Assembly (NCBI GenBank): GCA_037976565.1
Contig: CP137675.1
Location: forward strand, 6,600,272-6,664,271
Source of the DNA: Mesocentrotus franciscanus
Taxonomy: Eukaryota; Echinodermata; Echinoidea; Camarodonta; Strongylocentrotidae
Direction of reading: 5' to 3'
Length of the DNA: 64,000 nt
Both the position numbers and the translations under genes were made by a program. Below, one piece after another: positions 1 through 13,569 of the stretch (positions within the stretch are counted from its first letter, which is position 1; each line of letters opens with the position of its first letter). Below the pieces are notes generated by a model. It was not told the DNA's origin. It saw only the letters and a program-made list of their open reading frames with translations, and searched no databases.

Positions 1-29
1 TCTGCCCCCCCCCCACCATCTCTCCATTT

Positions 30-341
30 CTCTCTCTCTCTCTCTCATGCTCTCACTTTCTCTCTCCTGGTTTGTAGTCTCTCTGTCTTTATCTCTGTTT
101 GTTTGTCAACCCCCTCTCTCTCTCTCTCGCTCTATCCTCTCTCCTTTCTACTCCCCCTTCTCTCTCTCGCCCCCATCTCTTTTTCTTTCTCTCTTCCTCT
201 CCACATCTCTCTTCTCTCTCAATCTCTCTTCTCTCCAAATCTCTCTTATCTTCCCCTCTCCTTCCCCATCTCCCCTCTTTCCTCTCCCCTCTCTCTCTCT
301 CTCATCTCCCTCTCTCTCTTCTTTCTTTCTTTCTCTTTCTT

Positions 342-378
<37 letters not shown>

Positions 379-430
379 TTAATCTCTCTCTCTCTCTCTC
401 TCTTCCTCTCTCCTCCTCCTCCTCCTCTCT
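30..430. repeat. (CT)n-rich polypyrimidine tract
   Basis: About 400 bases of almost pure C/T on the plus strand, with runs of CT dinucleotides mixed with TTTC and CCT. Open frames across it code only Ser/Leu/Pro/Phe and are artefacts of the repeat. Confidence 0.9.
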
Positions 431-3400
431 AACTGATTTTTTTTCACTCTCTTTACTTTCATCTTCCATACCCCATCCATTTATTTTTTATTCATCTACA
501 CCTCCGAGGCTTTGGGCAAATTTGAGATTTAGCGGGTTTGTTGGGAGAGCAATCCGAAGCCATCAGCAAGATGGGATGAAGTTTCCAATTTTCCTTCGTT
601 GAGGCAGAATCATGGAATAAAGTACCATGCTCGTAGTATGTTGTGCACTGGAATAGATTCTAGTGCATGGCAGAGGACACTTAAAGGGAAGTCCTTTGCA
701 TGTAATGTATTCTAACCTGTATTTGAGATCATTACTCATATTTCTCTTCTTTAATACATAAAGTAACATTTAACTTAGATTTTTTCAGATAAGGCAGTCA
801 GCAGATAAACCCTGCTTATTGAAATGAACTCATCACTGTCTCCTTACTTAATTCATATTCTAACCGCAAAGACATACACATCCACTTTAAATGAAAATCT
901 CCATCAAATTAAATTTCTAATCAGATTTGGAAGTCCAACCTTTAAAATTTTACGAAGAAGTATCCATTGCATAGATTGGGTTACTATAGTCAAGCTGCTT
1001 ACAAAAGCATTTCACATGCTCTAGCATGGCAAACATCGACAGATTTTGAGGTGGAACTTCAGCCCAAATGTTACTGACCAAAATCCATGAATTATTTTAC
1101 TCAAGTAATATCACCTTAGCTCTAATTTGTAGTATTCAATTGTGAACATAGCAAACTAATGAATATGAATAAAACAAAATCCTATTTTGAGCCAAAATTT
1201 ATTTCAAAACTGGGTCACAGAAATGAATATTTGCCATAATTTTTCACGATTTCTTTTTCCTCAGAACAACTGGATTGCATATCAGGGCAGATCTTAAAGT
1301 GAGTGGAATTAAATGAAAATGAATATAAGCATCCATAAATATATTAAAAAAGAGAGAATTAATCATGAATATTAATAGAATACACATTCAATAAGTAAAT
1401 TATATACATATAAAAATGTAAAGTACTTGTATTTTCTAGATGGTAAATCTAATAATCATAATTGTTCAAAATGACACAGTAATATACATGTAGCTACAGT
1501 AGAATATCTACAAATTAATGTCTTTATCCTAAATATGAAATGAGATTGTTTTCTGTTTCTCAAACTCCTGGCACATAAAACCTCAAGATTTATCACCTAT
1601 CCATTCTCCTAGGTTGCCATGGTAATATGCCATTCAATCACACAAATGCCCCATCCCTGATGATTGTGTCTACTTCCAACATTGCCTATTTCCTCCACAA
1701 CAACACAAACATTGCTCCACATCCGTCCACATCGATGCACTTTTTTTTCCTTTTTGTCTTTCTTTGCATTGCCTCTGTCCCTGAAAGTCTGGTTTCTATG
1801 AACCATTATGACAGTTAAGGGTAATGTATTGGCATATCTCCCACTGGACAACTAAGATTCACACAAGGCTGCATAATGCAACAATGCTGTGGGCACTCTT
1901 CCTAGGTCTTCCATCCATCCATCCATCTGCCCCCAAAGCCCCTCCCTCCCTCCCCTCCACCCCCCCAAAAATGAAGCCAGACGATGGAGAACGCAAACCA
2001 AAACAGAGCCCTGGAGATATTCCTCCCCTCAGCACACACAGGTGACATTTCAAGTTGATAATGGAAGAAGAGAAGAATAGCCTGAATATTGTGGATGAAG
2101 CCACAATCGTGATGGATTAGTGTAAGCGAGTGTGACTGCCCTCCTCTCTCCAATTCCCACTGCCCTAGATAGTACTCCCGACATTATCCCTGGCTTCCGA
2201 GTTCCAACACACCTGTAATGGATTCTAACCCCAGCTGATTGTCCAAAATGCAAGTGGATTAAGCTCTCACAATAGAGATTGAATTGGATTCCATATCAAT
2301 CAATTGTTCATGGGTGTCATAATGTATTTTTGCTCGCATAATACATGCTTTGCACTTCCAGTGTTGGAAGCTTGTGATATTCTTCATGATTGTATCAAAA
2401 ACCTGTTTGAGCTGTCATGATGAGATGATTAACCTATTTTCCCAATAATTTTGCACCGTTCTTGAGAGTAGTGCATAAATTTTGAGCAGGTACTAATGGG
2501 AAAATGCTTTCAAGCACTCAAGCTATGATAAATCTTAAGGTGAAGAATGAATGCATTCTAGGAACAAACTGATTTCTTAACTTCCATGGAAAAAATTAAG
2601 AATAATAACTAAGGCTCACCCATACCCCCTAGCACTTTTTTCATGAATTGCTTTCCTCAATTCCTTTTAGATAGTACAGAGAGATGACGAAATAATTACA
2701 AACTTTACTTATTCTTTCATTTTTATGTTTGCTTATACTCTCCCCTTCATAGTTAATCAAAAATACTTTAAACTACCCCTCTTCTTTTCCACAAATAGGA
2801 CTGCATGTAAATGTCATTGCATGCAGGTGTACAGATGGTTCAGTGCAATTAATATGATTCTGTGCAGTTAAACAAAAAAAATAGGATAATAGATAATTCA
2901 GCAATACAACCCCTTTCAAAAACCTTTCAAAACTAGTTTTTTGTCAAAAGACATAAATATCAGAAGTTGAAACAATATTGAATTCTGTCATTGTATTGTT
3001 AGCTTACTCTCCCTTCATCAAGGTTATGAAACTGCAGTCATGTAATTCAATCAACTGCACTGGAATAGACTAAAACTAGGATATTTCCAATACCATGCTA
3101 ATTTCAACATGATTGTTCACTCATCATATCCTATTTTCTGCACAATGATTTCAAGGTTCCATATGAGTGAAGAGCTAATCTACATCAATATTGCATTATT
3201 ATTGGAAACTAAAGTTAGAGAGTTCACTGTGGATGGATTCAAAAACTAGAGTATCCTGCAATCAATAATTATATACAGTAATTTTATGTCTCTAAAAAAA
3301 TGATGATTCTTCTCTTTTTTAACTTTCTGAAGATTTCAATATTTCCTCAACAATAATTTTATTCTGGATTTCACGTGTTAGCTTTACCAAAAACTATATC

Positions 3401-3740
3401 GCTCTCTGCTCTCTCTATATATGACTGTTCATTGTTAACTTTCATTTTTCAAATGGAGATGAAAAATTCAAAACTTGTTGTTTAGACATCAAAGTGGCGA
3501 CTCCAGATGCCCCAAAATATCATAATTGTACTGAAATCATTTTATGTTAGAAGTTACCTATTTGTACTTTGCGAATGGGGAAGTTTCTTTGTAACAATAC
3601 TAAATGCAAGCATTTTGAAGTACTTGGCCATATAGCAAATCCCACCATAATTTACCATGTAAAATTGCAATGTTTGGACATTACAATGTAAATTTGCCAA
3701 AGATGTACTGAAAAAAGGGTAAAATTGACATGCAGCACAA
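431..3740. other. Intergenic or intronic DNA, no gene recognised
   Basis: AT-rich sequence with only short chance frames. A somewhat GC-richer patch at 1590-2250 has no splice-supported coding frame. No RNA gene or complete mobile element was recognised. Confidence 0.5.
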
Positions 3741-3742
3741 AC

Positions 3743-3775
3743 TCAAATTTGATTTGATTTGATTTGATTTATTTA
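3743..3775. repeat. (GATTT)n short tandem repeat
   Basis: Four or more GATTT units followed by ATTT units. Pentamer tails like this are typical of the 3' ends of CR1-like LINEs, here in reverse orientation, but no coding part of a LINE is attached. Confidence 0.55.
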
Positions 3776-5658
3776 TTTCTGTTTGATTTTCTTTTTCTTT
3801 TGCAGTTTTACAAATATATTACAAACAAATTATTGCAAATTTATACAATGACAAAAGAGTATATGTAGAATGTGGAATATATATATGCAACTTCTGTTTT
3901 AAAAGAGCATGTAGTTTATCTACGTATGTAAGTTTTAAAGAAAATGAAGAATGTAACTTCTCTGTTCTGAAAGAAGTGCTCTACTTTTTAAATGGAATTC
4001 ACGTTCTTGTCACATAAACTAGCACGAATTGACATATGACCTTTATAGTCAGATCACGTCTCATAAATAACAAAAGTGTCTGCAGAGCCTCAAATGTAGC
4101 AACTTGAAATAAGAAATCTATTCTAGACACATGCATGTATCATAACACTTTTTGGAAGTTCTTTGTTAAATCTTGAAACTGAATCGGACAAACAAAATAT
4201 ACAAACTATTTACTATTGTAGAGATGATTCTTTTTTGTGATTTTCAATGTAATTTTTTAAACTTCAAGCAAAACTCCTCTCAACTTTTCAAAACTGTTTA
4301 ACAAGTCAGATCCTTTTCTACAATTTAACAACCTCTTATTGGAGCTTTCTAGAGCAAAATCGTCTCCACTGTCATTTATTTTCACTGGAGGACACAAAGA
4401 TTTAAAAAAAACTTAGATATCAAATCCACTCACTACATCCTTATTCACATGATATACCGGTACTGAATGCTTACATATTCTCATGGGGGTGAATCGTGAC
4501 ATAATGATGCAAATATTCTCCTCCTTCCTCCTCCTAGAGCGTGGTGGGTTGGTATCTGACGGTACCACACTTCTCCGGTGAGATCTGATCCTGATCACAT
4601 GACCATGCAAAGACGAGAAGCGCATCCTCCGCCTGTCCTCCGGCAGTCCTGGGTGGCAACTGGGAATGGATGATGGAGAGGGAGATGAAAGTGTTAGTCA
4701 CATCGCCATGAATTTCACATTAATCTTGACAGCATTTTTTTTACACTACTGCTGCCAAGGCATGCAAACATGTTGCCAAAGCTGGAGAAAAACAGCAGCC
4801 CTCATACGATAGGCCAGAAATGTATTCAACATTTAAATGTGGCAATTAAGTAGCTCCAAATTTAAAGGTGTTAAGATGTATAGTTTCCCCAATGAATGAC
4901 CTAGACCCTTGTCATTTTCTTAATCATGACAAAATAAAGCAGTTAATTAACAAGAACTGCATCATCATCAACTCTGGAGAGGAAATATTTTGAATGAATG
5001 TCCTTTTTGATAAAGTTTAGTTCCTATAACTGTCAACTCAAGTGTTCCTTTAGTGCCTATTTATGCTACATAATATCATTGGCCTAAGACAGTGACATAA
5101 CTTCACAACAGATAAATCACCATGGTAATAATTCCAAAGCCTTTAATGATTCTATATGTGTAACTTTCATAATCCCAACTTTTATCACGGGTTTCACACT
5201 CCACTGAGGAGGGCAATTGCATAAAAATCTGGAGGCGCCAGTACTATCGATGTGTAATCAAAATGCAGCAGGGGAGGAGACAACCGTGTATAGGGATATC
5301 TCAATGTTAGTCACACAGTGTCATGTTTCGTATTAATCATACAATCGGCTGTCTACATGAAAGAGAAGATTTTGCTCGTCTGGATTCAAAGATGATGTTA
5401 CATCTCTGCATCTCCACAAAGCAGAAAATATGACAGCATTAAGAAGTGCATTTTCTAAAAGGGACACACCATCATTAAGGGCCTTACCACAATAATTTAG
5501 GCCAACAAAAAGGGGTAAGATAAAATAAAGAAAAGTGCATTAAAAATCACTTTAAAATAATGTTTAAAGTACCCTGTCTCCACATTTATTAAAATATGCA
5601 TTAAAAGGAACTGTAGGCGAAATGGACATTGCATGAAGTACAAGACCTTTTGGTATTT
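3776..5658. other. AT-rich DNA with one weak candidate exon
   Basis: Nothing firm. GC-richer islands at about 4490-4680 and 5190-5420 stand out from the background; the first holds the candidate minus-strand exon listed separately. Confidence 0.4.
4475..4659 (-). CDS. Weak candidate internal exon, unknown protein
   Basis: On the minus strand a pyrimidine-rich stretch ending in CCCAG at 4664-4660 is followed by a frame open for 61 codons, then a GTAAGC donor at 4474. The translation is basic and rich in Arg and Ser, with no domain I recognise. A second frame from the same acceptor is open for 42 codons and ends in TAG. It lies in the direction in which the exon at 32.8-33.2 kb would be spliced, so it could belong to that gene, but the distance is about 28 kb and nothing else connects them. 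Splice signals alone are weak evidence. Confidence 0.2.
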
Positions 5659-6065
5659 TTAAAGGTATAGACCAGTTTTGGAAAAGCCCTCCTCTCAAAA
5701 AATGAAATGGAAGCTGATCATTACCGATCATGTGAAAGAATATGTTTTAACTAATACGTGATGATACAAATTTTGCCGGAAACCGCCTACTAATTGATAT
5801 ATTTGGTAAATTATTATATCTATTTGGACCGATAGATATCGCGCACATGTCACGCACGTGTCGCGTAGTCTGATACCTATACATCTTTCTGTGCAGTGCT
5901 TGTAACTTTACCAAGACTGGGCCAAATTTCTTATCATTTTGATGATTCCAGAACCTTGCAGTACACACCAATACTTATATGCTAGATGATCAACCTTTTC
6001 TGATCGATTCCACAAAGTTTCTTTCCCAATGCAATTGCATGACTGGAACTGGTCTTTATCTTTAA
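5659..6065. mobile_element. MITE family A, copy 1 (TTAA-flanked)
   Basis: About 400 bp element bounded by TTAA at both ends (5659-5662 and 6062-6065). Its inverted termini read AGGTATAGACCAGTTTTGG on the left and, in reverse complement, AGATAAAGACCAGTTCCAG on the right. Three more copies are at 20.7, 31.1 and 41.1 kb. TTAA targets with 5' RRG termini fit Kolobok-type transposons better than piggyBac. No transposase is encoded. Confidence 0.8.
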
Positions 6066-6721
6066 GCCTACATGTACGTATGAAAGGAAGCTGCTGCAAC
6101 AAAATAGATATCATGGTTTTATTACACCCATGCACAGAAATATTTCTTAAAATTAATTGAGCTAATTAAGAAAGTAATAAATAAAGATGTGCATTGTACT
6201 AGTTCCATAGACATTCTCCAATGCTTCACCATTACTTATTTTTTTCAACTCATAAAGCAGGATACCCTTGGCGCTGGTACTACCAGTACTTGTACTTTCT
6301 TTGTATTTAGAAATGGGATTACCAGGACCATAGAACATCCAGTTTTATATTATGTTTACCTGCAGGCAGTGTACTTACACATGATGTCATGTACTCTCTG
6401 TTCACTTTCAAAAATAACATGAAAACTACATGCATGCCAATGATGCCATGGCTATTCCAGAATCTGGCCAGTTTCTTTTCTTCTGCAATCATCATCTCTC
6501 CCATACCTGCTGTATTAAAGCCAAATGTGGCGTGATCTACGAATCTGTACGCCTACCCTTAGTTTCTTGCCAGGCATACACACATTCAGGATCACATCAT
6601 CTTCGGCTTACAGCATTCTTGACAATATATGTACAGTCAATAACTAAATTATTCATACCCTCACCCAAGTTTTGTGAAAAATTGATTAGTCCCAACTTAT
6701 ATTTCTTGAGAATGTGACATA
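6066..6721. other. Unassigned DNA between two MITEs
   Basis: Only chance open frames; nothing recognised. Confidence 0.5.
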
Positions 6722-7262
6722 TTAAAGATAATATGTCCCTTGTGCAGCCAACATCAAATTCTGTAGAACTTTGCAGGAATTATGAATATGTCATGTAGGT
6801 CTTATCTGTGAAATTTAAACGTTAGCAGTGTCCTAATATTCAAATTATGCAAGGAAACCCTTTAATTGTTAGACTTCACTGTCAGACACTATTGAGTGAC
6901 TGACTAGCAATTTTTCATCTTTGGTAATAACATACATAAAATGAGCTGTAAAGGGTATACATGAGCATTTGTCAACACCAATAACCCACTTCTTGTAATG
7001 GCCAAAATTAAACTGATTGAATCTTTGCGCAGCATAAAACGTACGACCATTCGGTACAATGGTCTGAAAAATCAGACTATTACTTCCTGGCTCTACAGCT
7101 CCTAAGTCGATTCGACAACTAATAGTCGTTATTTTCCCACTTAAAGACATTTTCAAGCCCCCCTTTTTTTTAGGGAAGTTCAAATTAGTATTGTCTTTCA
7201 AATGCTGCTGGAATTTAACCTTTTCATTTTTTTGACCTGCAAATGGGACATAGTACCTTTAA
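6722..7262 (-). mobile_element. MITE family B, copy 1 (TTAA-flanked, minus)
   Basis: About 530 bp between TTAA at 6722-6725 and 7259-7262, in the opposite orientation to the copies at 11.7 and 22.2 kb. The termini read as variants of AGGTACTATGTCCC. It contains a 110-codon frame on the minus strand that is longer than the 87-codon frame in other copies; see the finding on that frame. Confidence 0.8.
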
Positions 7263-9163
7263 AGCTTACATCTAAAAGTATTAAACAAAGGCCCCAATTC
7301 AACCATTCAACCTTTCATTCTTGAGTAACTTAAAACACAAACAAATTAATTTTTACCAGGGGTATGAATAATTCAGCTAGTGGATGTATGTGTGCATATT
7401 TCCTGTACTCCTTTCTAAATTCTAAACTACTATGCCATCAACATGATACCTCAATCTTATCTTGTATTAGAAGAGATGCAAATGAGCTTGTGAATTCTTG
7501 CATTCATTTTCGACATGAGCCATGCTTAAATTCTGTATAATCAAGAAAAATGGGGGAGGGGGCTATGAGCTTCCTAGCTCCCCTCTTGAACTGCTACTTC
7601 AAGGCTCTACACTATTAACAGGAAAGCTTGAACATTTTGAAATTCAAACACAATATTTCAAGCAAGTGTAACAGGGAATCAAACTGTCTCAGTTCTCACA
7701 GAAATACAAATCAGAGACAATTGCACACTTTGTCTTGCCTGACTGAAAGCACTCTGATCTAGACCTTTGGAGTCTTGGACTGGCAATTTGGACATTTCTA
7801 TCCTTCATGTTCATAACTTCATAGCCAACAGTATCTTCCACAATTTGTTTTGTTAACTACAATGGCACATACATGTATAGCCCTTTTGCCATGGGTATGC
7901 TTCTCTTTTATGTTTCCTTTCGCTCCATCAAGTAGTACCACATACAATGTATTTTACAAGTCACCTCAGAGGATGTTTCTTTTTAAAACATTCCAATGTG
8001 AAAATGAGAGGAGGAAGTTGATTGAAATTTGAAAAACGTTTTCTTTAATTTTTCACTTTTTTACAATGAGAATTCAGTTTTTGGCAAGGACCGTTGAGAT
8101 GGATCTCAATACTAGCAAAGTCTGTGTTTGTAGACTAATGGATTCAGTGATAACCAACAGTCCTCTCTCACTTTAATTATCCATCCTGGCGGATTTTTAA
8201 TAACTTTCTAACAGCTATCTCAAGGCTGTAATATGCTGGCTTCTCATCAAAACAGATGATGCTAATGAAAGTAGCCAATGGTCGTACGTGTGGGTAATAA
8301 GCATGGTGAAACAAATGTGAGAACAAGAAAGTTAAATAGAAACCCATCATCAAGGAGGGGTATATTATGGTGATTGCTTAAGATCACCCCTCGCCACCTT
8401 CAAGTCGCTGGCACACATATCATGATGAGACATATCATCATGAGACATCGACAAAGTCATTTACTCTGTGGGTTTTAATCATGGCAAACTTTCCCTTTTT
8501 TAAAATTATTTACAAAAAAATGGAATCACTTAGGCGTGATGTATAGTATGTACATAAAACAATGAGTATGATACAATTGTGCACTGACTCATGCAAGGAC
8601 ACAAGTCATCTGCAAAACAACGATTCCTGTGGTAAAAAATAAATAACAAATAAGCGTGGCATCCACGAGAATAAATTCAATTTGCAAAGCAAGTATCACA
8701 TGTATCCATGCTACTCTATATGTAGCTTGTACCTTGTACTATTTTTCAAAAATCTAATATTTGTTTAAGGCCTATCATTTCTTTTTCTGTTCAAACAACC
8801 CTTCAGTCGGCCTGATACAACAAGCTTAAAATTGTCTATTATTGAAATTCACCTTTAGCCTTTGAAATTTCAATTACCTTAATAACATCCCCTTACCATG
8901 TATTTTTGTGATAAGAATTCTGAAGTTTCAACATAACTTTTGTGCTCAAGCCAAGGCCTAGCATCTCCTCATCATCGTCTATAATAAAACAATTTAACAT
9001 CAGGTACCGGTACTCAAACTGCAAGTGCACATATATCCTAATTACTGCCCTGAATAAAATAATATCAGTTATCAGGTATTATTTGAGTACATTATTACCA
9101 TCTTTTTGTTTCACACCTCTCTGTCAATTCACTCGACAGCTTACGCCTGAAATGTCTTCATCC
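7263..9163. other. Non-coding DNA, no gene recognised
   Basis: No supported coding region. The stretch at about 8160-8470 is less AT-rich, free of obvious repeats and dense in TAAT, ATGATG and similar short motifs, so a cis-regulatory element is possible but unproven. Confidence 0.4.
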
Positions 9164-9259
9164 ATTTCTCTCTCTCTCTCTCTCTCCATCTCTCCCTCTC
9201 CATCTCTACCCTTCCCCTCTCCCTTTCTTTCTCTTACTCTTTCTCTTCATCTCTCTCAC

Positions 9260-9302
<43 letters not shown>

Positions 9303-9326
9303 TTTTCTCTCTCTCCCTCCCTCCCT
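9164..9326. repeat. (CT)n microsatellite
   Basis: CT dinucleotide runs with minor interruptions over about 160 bases. Confidence 0.9.
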
Positions 9327-10026
9327 GGTGACATTACACATACATCACAACTGGGTACCAGATGTGCTCAGTCAGTCGAACATATTGTCTGCACACAGTA
9401 ATTAACTAATGCACCTTTCTTGCATAAGATAGCTGCAATGTACATGTTAAATGTTGATGATGGCTGCATAATTCGATGCATAAGTATTATGCATGTAGGA
9501 GAAATGGCTCTTGGTGATCTACATTTATTTTGGCCTACATTGTATATATTGAAACTCATTTCCACTTTCCCACATTAATTAATAAATATTAATTGCTTAA
9601 ATAAACTGTAGTTTCTTATAAAGAGAAAGTGAGAAATAGCTATATTGTGTAATATTTAATAGACAAGAGAATTGATTTATCCCATATGCAATTAAAACTC
9701 AAGTAAATCAATTTCAAAAGCAGATTATTGGCAAGGATTACCCTGAAGTTTCCAGAATAAAAGGAGATGCCCTACGGTCCAGGAAGTCTACTTTTAATTA
9801 TATATTCATTTATTTATTTATTTATCATTCATTTTACAAATTGACATACTGAAGATAAAACAATACATTCATGTACAAAAGGGAAAAAAGGTTATTTAAG
9901 AATTGGAGAAATTAATTTACTTTGCACATAAATTTGAAGAAAAAAAATAGTCAGAATGTTGACAATTTAATATCCTGCCAACTTTTAATGGCTAAAGTCA
10001 GAAGTTCAATTCAGTATTACACCTCT
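9327..10026. other. Non-coding DNA with short (ATTT)n run
   Basis: Contains an ATTT tetramer run at about 9804-9825, possibly a reverse-oriented LINE tail. No gene seen. Confidence 0.45.
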
Positions 10027-10545
10027 AACCCCCTGTCCACACACAACATTTTCCGTGATTAGGCGTGATTAGTTATACCGTTTCGCGATAGTTATAATAT
10101 GATGAAATTGTGTGTGTGGACGCTTACTAACGATACGTCGTATAACGAAACGTCGTATAATGAAACGCAGGTTTGGGCATCGTTTCGAACTAGAACTCAA
10201 TAACTAATCATGCCTAATCACGCTAAATCACGGAAATTTTGTGTGTGGACGGAACTAGTCTAACTGGGCGGGGCTTAACGTTGGATCGCGCGCGAAAGGA
10301 GACCTGACCTCTCATTTCCGCTTCCATTTCATGACCGCAGTAGCAAACTGCGCACCTATACGACATTTCGCTGTAGAGTTTTGGGATTACTTTCTTGTGT
10401 GTGTGGACACCCTGGAATTTATACGATGATTCTTTATACGACGTTTCTTGTGTGTGGACACCCTGGAATTTATACGATGATTCTTTATACGACGTATCGT
10501 TATAGAGTTTCGGGATAAATTGTTTTGTGTGTGGACACACTGTAA
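10027..10545. mobile_element. Fold-back repeat with GTGTGTGGAC motifs
   Basis: GTCCACACACAACATTTTCC near 10037 is matched in inverted orientation by CGGAAATTTTGTGTGTGGAC near 10231-10250, flanking related ACTAATCA/TGATTAGT sequences. Further right the GTGTGTGGACAC motif recurs at about 10400, 10450 and 10533. Between the first two lies a tandem repeat of about 51 bp (TGGAATTTATACGATGATTC and following). This looks like a fold-back or MITE-like element with internal subterminal repeats. Exact ends and target duplication are not clear. Confidence 0.6.
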
Positions 10546-10909
10546 GGCAATTGTACAACCTGTATTTATATAAGAGCAATTTCTAATCACAGCTGCTCCT
10601 GTTGATCAAAACAGAGTCATCAACTGACCAAATATTTATAACCACAAAGAAATTATGCAACAACAACAAATCTTTTAGTTTTAGGGGAGCAGCAATCTCA
10701 TTATAATTATGTACTTTGATTTAAAATGCAAAATCTTTTCCTTATTCTTCTACTTTCATGGACAGATTGCTAAAGCGCTACAAACTGTTCCCTTACATTG
10801 TCAACAAAAGTATGAACCTGGCTGTGTACTTGGGAGCATATCAAGTATAAAGCCACAAAATGCACATATTGGCTCAGCTGTTCCGCTGCCCACATTTCAT
10901 CATTGCCTA
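10546..10909. other. Non-coding DNA
   Basis: Nothing recognised. Confidence 0.4.
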
Positions 10910-10921
10910 TTCTCTCTCTCC

Positions 10922-10968
<47 letters not shown>

Positions 10969-10969
10969 A
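10910..10969. repeat. (CT)n microsatellite
   Basis: Nearly pure CT dinucleotides. Confidence 0.9.
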
Positions 10970-11741
10970 GTCCCTGGGTAGGAGGTGTCGTTATCATTTT
11001 CTGCATGAAGCTTCTCACTGGACTGTAACACGAGAGTAACAACCCACTTTCATTCCTAACAGGATATATCTTCCTATTCCCTTCAACACCATCTTGGTTT
11101 CCACATCCATACATCTTCACATGCACATCTCCACAAACATCTTTCACATCCATCCATCTCCACGTCAAGGAATTGCCTCGATAAAACCCAAAATCATACT
11201 GTCTTCCAGACTTCCATTGAAATACCTTGATAAGATCAATCATAATCAATCATTCAGTGTATTAAAGCTGTATCATAGTTCTTCAAATTTTTCATCATTA
11301 CAAGTTAGTCAGGGTGATAACAATTATTCTCTCAAGAGAAACTTGTAAGCAGAATGTGAGTGACTAATGGCTTTATGAAGTCTCATAAAGTATGTTTACA
11401 GGGTTTTTTCTCCAACTAATGCCTAATGAGGCTCCTTTTAGATTGGGGGTAATACACCAATAACATTTCCTATCTATTATTGACTGCTTGAATTTGTTCA
11501 GAAACTTGCAATAGTAATTAGTACATTGTCTTTCAAGTTGCATCTACATGTACTTCATCCAGAATTATAAGATCATTTTTATTCCATTTTTCCTCTCCAC
11601 CTGCCTTTCCTTATTTAACCCAGTCTCTGTAATTTCATTTTGTTACCCCCCCCCCCTCTCTCTCTCTCCCTCTGCCTTATTACTTTTAACGACTAGACTA
11701 ACTATCTAATGCGACAAGGATTCCAAACTTATACCCTTCCT

Positions 11742-12277
11742 TTAAAGGTACTATGTCCCATTTGCAGGACAAAAAAATGAAAAGGTTAAATTCCAACGGC
11801 ATTTGAAAGACAATACTAATTTAGAACTTTCCTAAAAAAGGGGGCTTGAAAATGTCTTTAAGTGGGAAAATAACGACTATTAGTTGTCGAATCGACTTAG
11901 GAGCTATAGAGCCAGTAAGTAATAGTCTGATTTTTCAGACCATTGTACCGAATGGTCGTACGTTTTATGCTGCGCAAAGATTCAATCAGTTTAATTTTGG
12001 CCATTACAAGAAGTGGGTTATTGATGTAGACAAATGCTCATGTACCCTTTACAGCTCATTTTATGTATGTTATACCAAAGATGAAAAAAGCCAGTCAGTC
12101 ACTCAATAGTGTCTGACAGTGAAGTCTAGCAAGTAAACGGGTTTCCTTGCATAATTTGAATATTAGGACACTGCTAACGTTTAAATTTCACAGATAGGAC
12201 ATACATGACATATTCATAATTCCTGCCAAGTTCTACAGAATTTGATGTTGGCTGCAAAAGGGACATAGTATCTTTAA
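11742..12277 (+). mobile_element. MITE family B, copy 2 (TTAA-flanked)
   Basis: TTAA at 11742-11745 and 12274-12277 bound about 530 bp with inverted termini AGGTACTATGTCCCATTTGC and, in reverse complement, AGATACTATGTCCCTTTTGC. An 87-codon frame starts at 11846. No transposase. Confidence 0.85.
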
Positions 12278-13569
12278 ACACCTGTGAATAAGGAAAATTA
12301 GATTATTCATGCTCTAGATCCTCGATAGAGAGGAACATCATCTCCCTCCCAACTAGACCAACCCTTGTTTAATAGCCTTCAATCTAGTGGCTTCTGCTCC
12401 ATCCATGCCTTTATAATTAAATATATATATAGAAGACTGACTTTCACTGTACATGTATATCCCATGCACAGCAGGGGCGGATCCAGGATTTTGTACAACA
12501 GGGGCAAAATATTCCTAAAAGTTTCTGACAACCACGAAAGGGGGGAAGGTGTCATCATTCATCACCACAGAAAAGGGTAAGGGTACATTCTGCAGCTAGC
12601 TGTGTACTAGAGTTACATGTATGCCACTTGGGTTTGAAGGGAGGGAGCTCAAACTGGATGTCCCCCCATCCCCAAATCCATCAGTCATTTACAGAAACGA
12701 AAGTACAAAACTACAAAACATTTTCAATATATTTTACATGGCCATAAATGGGGCTTTCTAAGAAGAACATATACAGTGTATATACATGTACATGTAATCC
12801 ATTGCACTTTGCACATCAAATAAGTACAGTAAGCTAATGAAGTGTTTGCACATTCCCAATGACATCATAAAATACCAATATAAAGATCAGCAAATTGCTT
12901 AAAATGGTACGGACTTTGAACTATAATGTCAAATGTAAAGTATGAAGTGCAAATACGAACAATCACTGAAGTTACATTGTACATGTACTTCAGTGCAACT
13001 GCAAATTTACATTCGTGGAAAAATTATCTACTTTTCCAAGATATACATATATATCTAAGAGAAATCAATGTTATTAAAGAACATAAGTGGTTGAAAAATC
13101 TGAATCTGAAATTTACCTCAGCTGTCAGTTTTCATAGGCATAAGATATTGATTAAAAAATATAATTTCCCTTAGCAAGCCCTCTTAATCTATTACAAGAA
13201 ATTAAAGAGAAGGGTGAGTGCTGGTACATGAACAGGGAAGTATTTTTTAGAGAGTATGCCTTTTTTTACCATTTTGGTTTCACATTCACATGAAAGAACT
13301 TTCCATTTGAAATATAGTAGCTCGGCCTCAAGACAATCTAGATGTAAATATTGCTATAATTTAACTAGTGATACGACTTCCGTCATCTGGGTTCATAGAT
13401 TTGTTCACATCTGTTTCGAGTACACAAGCATCAAAAAAACTTCTGGAATGTTTTTAAAGGCCTTTAATCAATGTCATGTACATGTTTAAAAGCTGTTCGT
13501 TCTAGTTCTTATGTAGGTGAATGTTGATTGTTCTTATTTCTTTTGCTGAGAAGTTTAAAACCAGTGTTC

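Noticed and set aside
47..602. Overlapping Ser/Leu/Pro-rich open frames
   Set aside because: They are translations of a CT microsatellite with no codon structure or splice context.
12475..12520. hAT-like terminus CAGGGGCGGATCCAGG (also at 22,934, and reversed at 34,725-34,738)
   Set aside because: No matching second end or 8-bp duplication could be found, so no complete element is claimed.
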